A DNA stretch of 64,000 nt from Nemopilema nomurai. Its lineage: Eukaryota > Cnidaria > Scyphozoa > Rhizostomeae > Rhizostomatidae. Position numbers and translations under genes: made by a program. Under the pieces are notes generated by a model. That model saw nothing but the letters and a program-made list of their open reading frames with translations, ran no database searches and was not told the DNA's origin. Positions 1 through 12,476 of this stretch are shown piece after piece; positions within the stretch are counted from its first letter, which is position 1; every line of letters starts with the position of its first letter. The stretch spans positions 1 through 64,000 of the forward strand of contig ML133410.1 in assembly GCA_003864495.1 (NCBI GenBank). The letters run 5' to 3'.

Positions 1-1989
1 TCACGCTTTTATGCAGCAGGAGATATCATAAGGATATCCTAAAATATTTCAAAAAGCCATCACCCTGCAGGTTATCAAAACCATAATGCGTGATGCTCCC
101 CTCTCTGGGCCAATTTAGGGAGATAACTTAACCCTAGGCATTTAACCAAAAGATTATTAGAACTGCTGAAAAAGTTGACAGAAGAGGCCGACGTCTCGTT
201 TTGCAATAAATGAAGAAATCTAAGCCCATCTAACTGCAAATAAGGAAATGAAAACCGTTTTGTTTAAACATCGAGATGACAAGGGTACTAGGCCTAAGCA
301 GTTCTTTTGTAATGAAAGCTTTAGAGACAAAAAAATGCGGCGTTGGTTTGCCTGCATTGAATTAAAATACAACTGTGGGTAATGGCAGCTATCGCATAAA
401 GGAGTTCGATGAAAGACGATGGGTTTCTTGCCAGACGAAATTAATTAATTGGAGGGACTCAAATAGACAGTGATAGAATCAAATGCACACTTATGAAGTT
501 TCTTTCTACTATAGTATTGCTGCCTTAAAAAGATGGCATAACCTACCGTTGCAATCAAAATAATTTCTCAGGAAAAAGTCAATAGTTGAACCTTTCACTC
601 TGATTTCTCTTCTGCTAGAAAATGATTTTAATTTTGTTTGTTCATCTCTGAAAAGTATTCAAAAAGGATGGGAGAGTTAACAACTTAGCTTCAATTCAAT
701 GAATCTATTCATTGCATTAAGGCAGAAGCCATTAGTTGGGTATTCATTACATGAGAGCAAAATATGTGGCTTAGATACACAGACTTAACCACTTTTGTTA
801 GTAAATTTATCAAAAATGCATCCTTAACAACATTAATGAAAATCACATACTAGATATCAATTAAAATAACAAATGCTATGCCACAAGGCGCTTGAGAAGG
901 AAAATTGACTATAACTATAATTTATGACTATTAAAAATCTTTTATTCGTGTTGAGGCATAAAAATTTTTCTGGTAAAGAAACCTGTCATTTGTCATTGTA
1001 AAAAAATTAAAGTTGACAGCTGAAAACGGACAAACAAAAACAACAGTTAAGTTGTAATCCACTGTAACTGAAATATGGATTTCTGTTATTGTCATACAAA
1101 GTACAATTACCTTTTAGGCCAAGCCATCAAATGGACTTTTTTCGTCTAGAGAGCTAAAGGTCAATTTCTGTGTGCTCTTTGTGATTAACAAAAAATTCTA
1201 ACTAAGAAATACTCAAAAGAAATTTCTAATCACTCACAAAAGGATTTTTATGTCACTTTCACTTTTCACATCTACATAATAATCTCATCTAATTTGACCA
1301 CTGATTCAGAAACTGACATTTTCTATAAGAAAATAAGCCAAAGGTTATCCTTTGCAAATCTTATGTTAATGAAGAAGCAGTACATATGACTGACTGCTTG
1401 ATTTCACTAAATCCTCCATGCATACAAACTACTTTAAAAGGCAAACAGGAGGCCAAGCTGTATGCAGATTGTTTAATTGTTCAAGGTGAAAGTTCAGTAT
1501 GATTTCTGTTGCTTACAGACTTCACTAACCACAACAACTTGTACAAAGAAAACAAAGCAAAACAAGAAAACCAACCATAATATTGACAAAAGTGGAACAC
1601 AATGCTCAATGAGTATTTAAGATGCTTTGAGCTCCAGATAAGGTGGCCTTGTCAGTAATGGTCAATTTACACAAGAGGTTGCTGCAGAAGTAACCCGTTG
1701 GACAAGGCAAAACAAGAGCTGCTACTTTGATAGAATTTGTATTTCTTCATTGATACTGACTTTGCACATGGCTCTTTCTGATATCATTTTCAAACTATTG
1801 GAATGATGAATTAGATTTTCAGCTCGGGCATCCAAGAAAGATGAAAAATTTTAAGATCTCTCTTTTTTGGACCTCTTGGTTTCCACTAGCAGTAAATTGA
1901 AGTAGTTTGCCTATGTTCCAATTCTAAAAATTATCCTGTACTTTTCCATGTCAAACATGTCTCATTTATACGATACAAGCGCATCCCTA
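1..1989. other. No gene recognised
   Basis: AT-rich sequence with frequent stops on both strands. I see no exon with supporting splice sites and no repeat of note. Confidence 0.6.
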
Positions 1990-1993
1990 TTAA

Positions 1994-2364
1994 CTGGTCT
2001 GCAGAGTATGGCACTTTTTGATGAGATCTCCGGTGTGCATGAGCAAGAAGCATGGTGTGCCGGTGTGCACCAGCAAAAATTTCGGGTGTCCTGGTGTGCA
2101 CTAGTGTTTTTCCCCTGTTGTGGCTAAAAATTTTTAAATTTGCATTTCACCATAAAAAAGCCAAGGAGACTCAATGTGGGAGACTCAATAAAGACTGAAG
2201 TCTGGGTATTTGTTTTGAAATAAAAATTCTTTCTCCAGCCTATTTTTGGTTAAGTAGGTAATCATTAATTATAGTTCATTCCAATAACAAATTAGGACAT
2301 TCGCACAATAGGTTTTGTACAAAAATATCCAGTGTGCACATGCCATACTCTGCAGACTGGCATA
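1994..2364. mobile_element. MITE-like element with inverted ends and flanking TTAA
   Basis: TCTGCAGAGTATGGCA at 1,998-2,013 is repeated in exact inverse at 2,341-2,356. TTAA lies directly outside on both sides (1,990-1,993 and 2,365-2,368), giving an element of about 371 bp. TTAA target sites are used by piggyBac-type transposases. The interior has no ORF and contains several GGTGTGCA-like repeats (2,031-2,110). Confidence 0.55.
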
Positions 2365-2368
2365 TTAA

Positions 2369-5300
2369 TATCAAACCAATTGGGAACAAAATCCACAAAA
2401 GACTACTAATATCTCTCTATTGGAAGTGAAAAGTTTTATCTTTATAAAAAGGTTTCAGGTACTTTTATCAGGAAACAGGGTTAATGTTTGAAGTTTTATG
2501 GAGGGAAAAGTTGTTTAGCTCTCAGATTGATTAAACGTGTATAGCTTTAAGAAAACCATCGTCTCTAAAACGGCATTTTAACCCACCGTAAACATGCAAT
2601 CTTGAAAAATGGTAGCAAGCTTTGCTTTTTGTCCCATCTTGTCAAATTGCGGGAAAATTGTCTATAGTAAACATTAAGCTAAAACAAAAGTTCTTGCCTT
2701 TTACAAACTCACAGATCCTGTTCCTTTCACAATTCATCTTGAAAATATGGTGGCATGCGTGTTCGACTGGTCTACAAACAAGTTAGAACAAGCTTGGTCA
2801 GCAGAATTAAAAATGGCGCCAAGGAAGCTGACCGCCTCGGTTTGACATTTCTATCGAGTAAGAGGCCAATGTTATGGCAAAGATTTCTGGGGCGATGATA
2901 TCTGAACTGCTGCATTCATAAAAAAACTCAAAAGTAATGAAGAATTCATACCCTTAGACTATTGACGCAAGACTCTCAAAAACGCTGCAAATAGACCCAT
3001 GTTCGAAAGTGAGTTCCTCCTTGTACTTCGATCTCAAGAGCATTGACGTAGATCCAAAGTGGTAGTGTGAGACCAACTGAAAGCTAGGAAATCGAGCCTT
3101 CATTGAAAACATTCAATGATTGTCTAGTGCAGCTGCCCCTGTGCAAAATGTGAATTTCAATGAAGTCTCACGTAGAATGCATCGTACCGACTTTGGTTCA
3201 TCCTGCAAGGAGTAAAATAGGAAGTTGGGTGGCTTTGAAAATTTTAGCATTGCCCCACCAATTCAATGTTGTTGGTCTTCATAGTGGTCGAAGAAAGGCT
3301 ATCATATCGTGAAGCAAATTTCTAAAATGTCCTCCAAACATGGATCATTAATTTTCAACCATCGAATGCAACCAAGTGGGTTTCTGAATGACAATTCGTT
3401 TTAAGAATGGAGGCATTCTGATAACCAAAAGTTTTTTTACAGCATACCTAAAAGCTGTGGAAAACTTTCTCGGGTTTAAGAGAAGAGCAATTTAATATGT
3501 CGCCCTCCCTCTACCTGCCCTTTCCGCAGGATGCATGCACTGAAAATAGCTGATAGAAAAGTTCACTATAAAATCTTATACTATAAACTCTGAATATTTT
3601 CTACTTCAATATATCAAACTATTCGAGTCTTTCATTTTTGGGCCTACATGAAAATATGAAATTCTTTGCACTTAAAGCAAAAATCTGTAAAACTTCATAA
3701 TGTTCCATTTTATCACTATTTGGTGCCATTTTCGTGCGCCTTTGACAACCTTCATATGTCTAAAGCATGAGCCACAATTCCTAAAGTTTTCCAAACATTG
3801 GCAATCTTGATTTCACTCTTGAATCCTGCTTTGGGTATTGCTAACTCTTACAGGCTAATTTCCTTCAATTCCGTTCGTACTTTCGATTTCCAGCGATTCT
3901 TTGAGATCCAGCCTTCCCTTTTGTTGGTGCGATTATAAGTTGGTATAATCCTTCGTCATGACTAAAGTTGGAGTCGTCCTTATGGAAGCAACTCTCCTCC
4001 CAACCTAAGCATGTCTCTACGGGTGGTGATTACCCCCGATTATAAAGGTATAATCCAGTTGGTTTCATGCTTAAGGGCGGGCTTTTGCCTTGAGCGGGAC
4101 GGGTGATCAATGAATATGCTATAATTACGAAGATTAATCTAATCATTGTACAACAAGCCTCTTGACAGAGGCAGGCGGGGCAATGAAGTTTGCTTATAAT
4201 CAGGGTCAAATGCAAGGCATAGTCATCAAGGCAGTAGAATCAATTCACGCGTGCTGGCAGCAAAATGATCCAAGAGGCGTTCCTAAGAGACTCTGTTGGT
4301 AGAGTAAAGAAGATTAGAGGGGGTGTGTAGCAATCAAATTTCTTATTCAGACAAAAGCAAGTCTTTTAGCAGGGAAAATGGCTTATAGTTGAGCAAGGTT
4401 TATCAAGTTATACATTATGCCTAATTTAGACAAATTTCATCATACTCAAAGCTAAGGATTACAGAACGCAGTGAAAGTCTTATTTTGAAAGTTAGTTGAA
4501 TTTTCTTCATCCTTAATTTATAATGTAGAGTGAATTTGGTCAGCCAAATTTTGTCTGCTCGTCTAATTTCATGATCATCTTTGCGTTATCAACGTTGGTT
4601 TCTGTGTTTTCACGCAAACCTTCCTTCAGAGGTTATAAAAATTGTTCGAGCAAGGTTATTGAAAAACTAGACTCCTACATCTTACCAAAACCTATACTTT
4701 AGGCCTGTTTTGAAAGGACTCTTTTGATAGGAATTGAGAATAGCTCTGGTGGGGCTACGAATGGAGAGCAAAGTAAGCGAGAAAAGAAACGCTGGATTTC
4801 TACATCCAAGCACAACCTAGGCTTAACCGCATCGAAAGGACTATTTCTTTGCTAAATATTTTACAGTGGAGAACGGTTGTTATTTTGTTATGTCTTACAA
4901 AGCAGTTAGCTAAACAACCTTGATTTACCCGTGCACTTCAAGCATTGATAGCTAGCCCCAGAGAATAAAATCTCGCTCGGGTCAGTTATGTTTTCCGCAC
5001 TCTCTATGAATCGTAGAACAAAATATTAAGGAATGAAAATTGAAACTTAGACCTGCTTCGAACTACTGTTTTTAATGTTAATCTTGGCTAGTAGCAGTGG
5101 TGGTCAAATACGGGAATTTCAGCAAACAATTGGTGGTGCTGCGAGCATAGGCCTTATCGAGATTCGTAAACAGTCCTCATTCTCATCGACCTTCGCATGA
5201 CTTAAGGGATATCTGGTAGAAAGACATTCGAAGAATAATTTCGACACAACCACCTAAATGCCAATCCACTGCCAGATTTTGTCTCAATTGTTGTTGTTGT

Positions 5301-8300
5301 TGCTTTTGTGGACTCTTTGGAAAAATATCACTTCTTACAAATCAACAGAGTGATTCAGTGATTAAAACATATAGATGATAGTGTGATTACTAAAAGCCGG
5401 GTAGTTAAACCGTGACTTTGATTTCATACTTCAACATTTAATGAATAGCGAATAATTTAGCGCACTCGTTTCCAAAGTTGACAGTTCTATTTATGACGCT
5501 TTAAAAATAAATAACAATTACTTTCTCCATAGTACCGGTAACATTTCGCAAAATAATTTTTACAAAAGATAATTAAAATAACAGAGCCGCAGATAATAAT
5601 GTTCGTGTTAATCAACTTGAAACAAAGTCATAAAACTACGTGGGTTACTTAATGCTTGATCTCGTCGTAATTTGAAAGCCAATTCTATAAATCTTGATAC
5701 ACAGCTCAAAACAAGGATTCCTTTGCTTGAATTGCGATATTGGACTGAAAAACGTCTTTTTCTAAACCAAATTCTTCTCGTCAGATTGATTGTATTACAT
5801 TATACATCGGCCATCAACATTCTTGTTTAATATTACAAATGAACTCCCATTATAAGTTGCTGATACTAGGTCACTATTCATTGACGACAAATACAAACAT
5901 ATGACATTTAATCACACTAAAAAACGAAAAATTTTCTTCCTAAATATCCATAATATGTGCAACATGGATTGTAACACAGAATACCAAGATCAATAGGTGA
6001 CGAACCTTTAGATAATTTACAAAAAATGTTTCAAAATTATTTCAGCCAGGTGAACGCCTAAAAATCCGTTCTAATCCTTTTGATAAGGCTTTGCAAACAC
6101 AATGAAACATTCTTCATTGAAAAAAGAAATAAGTGCGCCTTATTCTTTTAAACTATGTGTGTGAATAGGAACCGATATCTTTTTATTTGCTCTTTTTTGC
6201 AAATGGTCTTTACATCCCTTTGCAAATATCGTAAGTTAAATACCGTGATTAAGGACTTCTGCCTTTTCAATAGCTGCTACATGATGTTACACTGAAGGTA
6301 ATGTAGGTAAGTACCATCTAAATTACAAAACAAATAGCGGTTCTTGAGTTGTCAAGAATTATTGAACCTTGTAAACACAAGGTAGCTCTTGCTGAATGCT
6401 CGCTTCTAGATTGCTAAATGAGCACATTGTTATCGAGAAACAAAGACACAGAGCCTAAATTCCCCAGGGCTCTAACAAGCAAACCAATGTGCTGGTACAA
6501 ATGCTTCGATTTCAGAGATTCATAACGCACTAGTGTTTAGTGACGCAATATCTTGATTCCACATTGTTACAGATTTGAAGTTTCTTGAAAATTAATAGGT
6601 TTATAGGGTAGATGATTCTAACCAATTCACTTCAGTTGTTTCGACAGAACTCTAATTTATGGCTTATGTTAGTTGCTGTAGCACTTGGGTGAATAATAGG
6701 CGATACTCTGTTGCATTTTCCAATAACGATAATTGGGTTCAATTCTGAAGTTTGTGTCTATACTAAGCACAATTGGAATCCTTCTCATATATATGCTTCT
6801 TAAAAACCAGCAAGTATTTCCACCTCAACAAAGTATTGAGTTTTCCTTTGTACCCTTCAGTACGTCAACTTAGAGGTTGTGAAGCGATGGTTTTTAGGGG
6901 GAGCACGATGTATGGAAAAGGATTTGTCAAGATCATAGCACTGTAGGCTTTTGAATGTTTATGGAAGTTGTAATTTAGCTCTTTAACCTGAAGGTATTGA
7001 ATGCATGAAATGTTCCAAACTGGGAGAGAACTGCCTAAATAGGCCGCAGGGTGGATTAAAGTCAAAATACATTTAAGACAAAAATATATTAACTGTTGCA
7101 GACATTAATCAGGATGCATTGGAGAGCTGCTTAGTGCTTTAGCAGCGATTAAATTGCTTGCGATTTCACTTTAAATGCCAAAAACAATTTTTAAATACAT
7201 TGGTCGATGTTTAATGTACTTTTATTGCAGTTTGATTTACGTTCGCTTCGCAAAATTGAGTAAAGATGCCTAGAGCGTCGATTCAGGGGCATCTTTGTAC
7301 ATCTTTGAGCTCTCCTCGAAAGAGTTTGTGAGCGTTGATTTCTCGTCATATTTTGAACCGTACATCTACGGTAGGTAAAAGTAGCAAATAAAACATGATT
7401 AAAAACTATTTCTAAGCGTTACTATAACTAACTAGCAAAAAAATGACAATCAATCGGAACCAACCATAGGAAATCATGAAGAATTGAAATTAGTGTTTTT
7501 GCTAGCACGTCAATTCCAATATCATTTACTGCTTTAACAAAATAACAACTTTTCTGCTTAAATTTTTTCATTCATAACTCAATTACACTGAGCAGAAAAA
7601 ACCTTGCATTATTCTTCTCCAATATATAGTTGCTTTGTGAATGGTTAGCAATGGTTTATGTAAAACACTGCTGAAATGGGGAAGTTATAAAGGTTAGACT
7701 TCTAAAATGCCCCCGAGCAAGGACTCACATGTTTCTAATTAATGAATAACGTAGACTACTTATGTGAAATATTTTTAATATATTCTTGCCCTCTTTTTTC
7801 TTCTAAGTTAATCAATGGAGTGAAAATTACACTTAAAAAGTCAAAGCAAAAATTGTGTCAATTACGTCTGTCAGCGGAACATGAGCCATGGAAACAAACT
7901 GAAACATTAGTTCGTGATATTTGAACGTCACATTTGAAACTCTAATATCGTGAGAAAAACTCCGCCTGTCCTTGAAGTGTTCTGAATCACATGAAAGAGA
8001 CTGCAGAATGTTTTCAGAGATGACATCTGTAGCCTATTTTTATCCGTACTCAGAAGCACATACTGAAAGCTGGCAGTGATGATAAACTGTAGGCTCGCAT
8101 AAAAATATCTCCCTCGAAGTTGTTCCGATGATTCATACCCAGAAACCAAACCTCCTCTCAGTCAAGGTCATCAAAATGCGTAATCTGGTTGATATAGGGA
8201 AAATAATGCAGTCCTTTGCGTAATTAGGGACTTCCTCGCCAATGCGTGAATGAAAATTGCCTTATAAAATAAACTACCGCCAAATCATCGTCAGGTGGAT

Positions 8301-11300
8301 ATGTGAGGATCAAGCAAAACAGACATCATAGGGGGTATTTTAGCAAGATGTGCTGTCGCTGTAGCTTTAGGTGTCGCGTTGGGTGAAAGGTGTCAATGAG
8401 AAAAAGGTGTTCCACTGGCTGAGCCACCAGCTATGCATTCTTATCAATGGGAAACTATTGCGTGACCAAAGGATAGTCAAGCTGCCAGAATTAACACGAA
8501 ATCCATCAAATGCGCAAAGCAATCTGCAATAAATCTTGTTGAAGAAAGTGGGCGTGGCTCGCGTCAGCGGATGCCTAAGAAAATACGACACGTGTGTTTG
8601 CTGCGCTAGGATCAATGTACTGATTGTGTTTTGTGACTTGTTATAAACAGTCAAATCAAGCAGCAGCAATATTTCAACCAGATAACAAACTACGCATGAT
8701 TCTGCAACCCCGGAATATATATGCTGAATGTTTTTGCGCCTCAAAAGATCTTTCTAACAATGATTGGAAACTGGCGGATTCCTTCTTTTTGAAGCCATTC
8801 TTGCCTGCCTCAACATAATTTTGCCCTTTAACTTGATACTGGATTTTGGTTAATACCTAACTCTCTAGACGTGACCAATCTGATTATCTTGCCCAAGCAA
8901 ATTGTCTTTCAACCACCGAATCATGATCTCAAGCACCAGAGGCTTTATAAAGATGTCAAACTGTATTATACACTCTCAAATGCGCATCTACCTTAATGGC
9001 CCTTGTTAATCCAAATGGGTCCAGAACACACCACTTTACTTCAATGCTAGAGGCAAGGATGCTGGTGATTAGAGAAAAATAGAGGAAAAGTCAAGTTGTT
9101 TTACCATGGTGCTATAGTCTACCTTGGTAAGGTCGTAATCTCCATTCGACTTGTAATCAAGGTAGGTGATCTGGGGTGCTTTCAACATCTGTTGTTCCTA
9201 GAAAGCAATTATAGAACTTCAATTGAAACAATCACGTTGCAACTTGCAGGCAGCACCTGCGCAGCAAGCACCACGGGAATGTCTATCTTGCATTTTATAA
9301 TGTATCTTATATATATATTTATCACTGTAGTGTCATATATTGACTAATCAAGGCTAGTATAAATGCGACACTCAAATGGTCCCACATAACACTACAACAT
9401 AAGACTTTCGTATATCCCCGGTCAGGGTACTAGCCTGGAGTGACCTATGACCTCTCTCGCTGGCTCTAGCTATGGTGTCCATCAGCTCAGATATTCTCAC
9501 ACCACATCTTCAACTACTGGGTCAAACACATCGAACAACTCTTCTAACAGAAGGAGAACGGGTCAAGTAGGCAAACCAGTTGACTGTAAAGCCGAAAATG
9601 GCGCAGACAGATCACGGTTTAAATCTTGAATGAGACGCTTTCCTTCTGTCTACCCGAACCCAAATCCCCTTTCGATCTATAGGCCCCCTTCCCTCTGCTA
9701 TTGATGCAAAGTAGATGCTCTCTCTTAGGCAGACGTTTCCATCTTCTAAGTCTTATAACGGAAGTTTAAAGTGGAGAATAGACTACAAACCATATCAGTC
9801 GAATATTATCTGAAGCTCGACTATTTCTATTTTTCTACTAGCAGAACTGGTTCGCCATATTGAAAACTATAGTTATATAACCTAGAGCAGCTGTCACTGT
9901 TCATAAGAAGAGATAGGAACATACAAGAAAAGCATTGCTGAAAGTTTGTAGTAATTAATGGTCATCTTAAACATTTTAAGCTAATAATTTCCAATGACAA
10001 ACATTATATTGATAATTTTCCTGAATTACAGCTCTTGCCTATTACGTCACGATGATGTCGTACTTCGACCAATTTCAGTGATATGTCATGTCAAACTGTC
10101 TTGGATTATAGTTATTCCCTTTAAGTTGGTTAATGGAAGTAAACGGATTATGAGGAATGGCCTTGTACACTACGCCAAAGGTACAATGATCCTGAGAGAC
10201 TGATTGGAACACCTTCGTCTAAAATTCAGTCAGCGTAGCTTTAAGTTATAAGTAATTCAGTGACAGGATGTCAACACGTTAAAAAGTTTCATTTGGCCCT
10301 ATGCCCCTCTGCTTCTTTGCTAATGCATGATGATGAGAATAATCATTGATTTGGATGATCTTTTAAATCACCCCGTTAGTTTTGTCAAAATAAACCAACT
10401 TTTTTAGATCTAGTTTTAAAAACCTGACTGTCTACAGCGACATCGAAAATGTTGATACGACAAAATTCAAAGTGGTTGTTACGTTTCCAATGCCAATGGG
10501 CCCTGTATCAGTCAAAATATTCAACGAGGAGCTTGTAAATCGATCTATTTATTAAACGATCATGATAAGTGACGAGTCGACAAGCATTTAATGATATAGG
10601 TATCTCTGCTCCTTCAATGCTTTATTCAACCTCTGCACCACCAGAAAGTTTTCCAGATATTTTGCTCGCGTCTGTGTTTTCTGCTCAGAACATCTCCACC
10701 AGGGAACGAGAATGAATGAAAAAGCAATTTTTCTGTCTTTTGCCACCTAGCCCCGTCGATGGATTTCTGCTTACGTCAATACAACAAACAACACACGAGA
10801 GGAATTTAATTATAAGGGGAAAAGATCCTCTAGGGAAAATATATTTGACGGTGAGCATTCCTCTCGTGATTTTCTGATACTAAAAATAAGATTTGTGGGG
10901 TTCCTGGGTATTGAACAATTAATTTGGATAACTTAGCCAAGTTTCATGGGAATACGGCCCTTTAAGTCGTTGTCAAAATTGTACTGAAAAATCTATACGC
11001 TTAACCTAATCCGCGAGTAATGGAGGAAAATTAGCTAAATTGTTATTCTTTCTTTGCTTAAAATTAAAAAGGGGAATAAAACGCCTTCATTTAAACGTGC
11101 TTGTCTAGTAATTAGGTTATTTGGGACTAGTTTTTCTATGCAAAAATAAATTTCAACTGAAGAAAACAAGATTTTAATATTAGATGATGTAAAAGCCTTA
11201 GAAGGCCAACACATCATTGTATCCAGGGGTTTTTAAACAATCGTCATTTCTTTGTCCTTTAAAGACGATGATTCGTGTGGTTTCATAAGACCAAGGTATA

Positions 11301-11549
11301 TTATTCCTTGAGTTAATAATTTTTAACAACTTCCCTTACAAGGTATCTTTCGTGCAGTTTCAGCAAGATCAGTTAACATTTTCTAAGTGGTGGAGAATAA
11401 AATCTGGACCTCTAGTTTGACGAGAGCAAAATTGAAAAGCGAGAAGTGAAGGAGCAACATTGTTTGAACGTGAATGTTACAGTACCAACGCACTTGCGCA
11501 TACTTCAACACCCCTCCCCCCTTCACCACTCCCCCCTTACAAAATTGAA
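2369..11549. other. No gene recognised
   Basis: No open frame here has protein-like composition plus splice signals. Two small related hairpins occur at 3,931-3,950 and 4,038-4,055 (GATTATA and TATAATC arms, 6- and 4-base loops). The longest frame, minus strand 8,744-8,367, shows no domain. Confidence 0.55.
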
Positions 11550-12235
11550 TTACAGGTGTAGGGAGACGAACTTTTTGAAAAGAGAAAGGAGATGATTAGC
11601 AAATGACAGCTGAGACAATTACAAGAGAGTCTGCTCTCGATATCACTGGATGAGAGCTGGCTAAATCTGCAAAAAAGCTTAGCTGAAATAGATTGCGAGG
11701 ATTCAGCTGAGATCGGGGACCACCTAATGCTTAAGGCACAGAATTCGAAAGACAGAAGTTTGATTTGAAAGTAGACAGGAGACGCAAATTCTATTACTAG
11801 TGGTATTTTTGTGTCAGAAATCAATAAAGCAAGGTAGATATATTGGATAAAAAGTTTATTAAACCACTTCAGGATGTCCACTTAGTACCGAAGAATGAAT
11901 ATAGAAATATATTTGGTTTGATGAGAATTTCGTTAAATATGTCTTTGAAATGTATGTAAAAATAGAAAATTGAATGCAATAAATTGTTAAAGAATGGCGA
12001 GGTTACAATTTACTCGTAAACAGAGTCTACGGAGTGAGCTAGTCAACAAAGAAAATGAAATCATCACTGCTTGATCAATTGACTTTATTGAGAAAGGGAA
12101 ATTATGATGAATTAAGGCAACACATAACAATCTCTCTGGACGTTTTTGGAAACGTGAAGGTTTTGCAAAGATCTAGCAGCAGGTCCAATGTCAATTTAGC
12201 TCAGTTAAGTAGTATGAAAGAAGCAAAATGCGTTA
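11550..12235 (+). pseudogene. Possible decayed coding sequence with coiled-coil character
   Basis: Reading from 11,566, the + frame gives ELFEKRKEMISK, a stop, then QLRQLQESLLSISLDESWLN and LQKSLAEIDCEDSAEIGDHL before more stops. After a frame change come EFERQKFDLKVDRRRKF and, near 12,100, DELRQHITISLDVFGNVKVL. The heptad-like Leu pattern over several broken frames looks like an old gene or transposon remnant. Family not recognised. It overlaps the 3' end of the receptor gene on the other strand, so part may be chance. Confidence 0.3.
12084..12089 (-). terminator. Candidate poly(A) signal of the iGluR gene
   Basis: AATAAA on the minus strand lies about 110 bases beyond the stop at 12,201, a usual distance. 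AATAAA is common in AT-rich DNA, so this is only suggestive. Confidence 0.4.
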
Positions 12236-12476
12236 CCTTTCTGGGGATTCCTGAAGATTTTGCGCAGCAACTTGCTGTTATATCCTTGAACTTTATTTCC
12301 AACAACAGCAGAAAGAGGGACAAACATATCCCCACTGCCAATATGGCACAAATGCCAGCCATGTCGTGGAAACCAAGACGCGAAGGCGCATTTATAGCTG
12401 AGGCTTCACTTTTGCACTCTTCTTGTTCGTTCCACCATTTCACTCGCAGCCCTTGGATGAACCCACTTTCCCTTAG
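12201..12476 (-). CDS. iGluR exon 14: end of S2, M4 and C-terminus
   Basis: The exon starts LRESGFIQGLRVKWWNEQEE, the 'L.E.G.i..L..KWw....C' end of S2. It then encodes M4: GFHDMAGICAILAVGI followed by CLSLFLLLLEI. A short basic, Cys-containing tail follows and a stop codon lies at 12,201-12,203. A donor-like GTAACG at 12,236-12,231 could instead splice to an unseen tail exon, but reading through gives only 11 more residues and a nearby poly(A) signal, so I treat this as the last exon. Confidence 0.82.
   Translation of the reverse strand, partial: LRESGFIQGLRVKWWNEQEECKSEASAINAPSRLGFHDMAGICAILAVGICLSLFLLLLEIKFKDITASCCAKSSGIPRKVTHFASFILLN

Noticed and set aside
8367..8744. 125-codon minus-strand frame as the receptor tail or a separate gene
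   Set aside because: No domain, unlikely composition, and the receptor already ends at 12,201 with a poly(A) signal close by.
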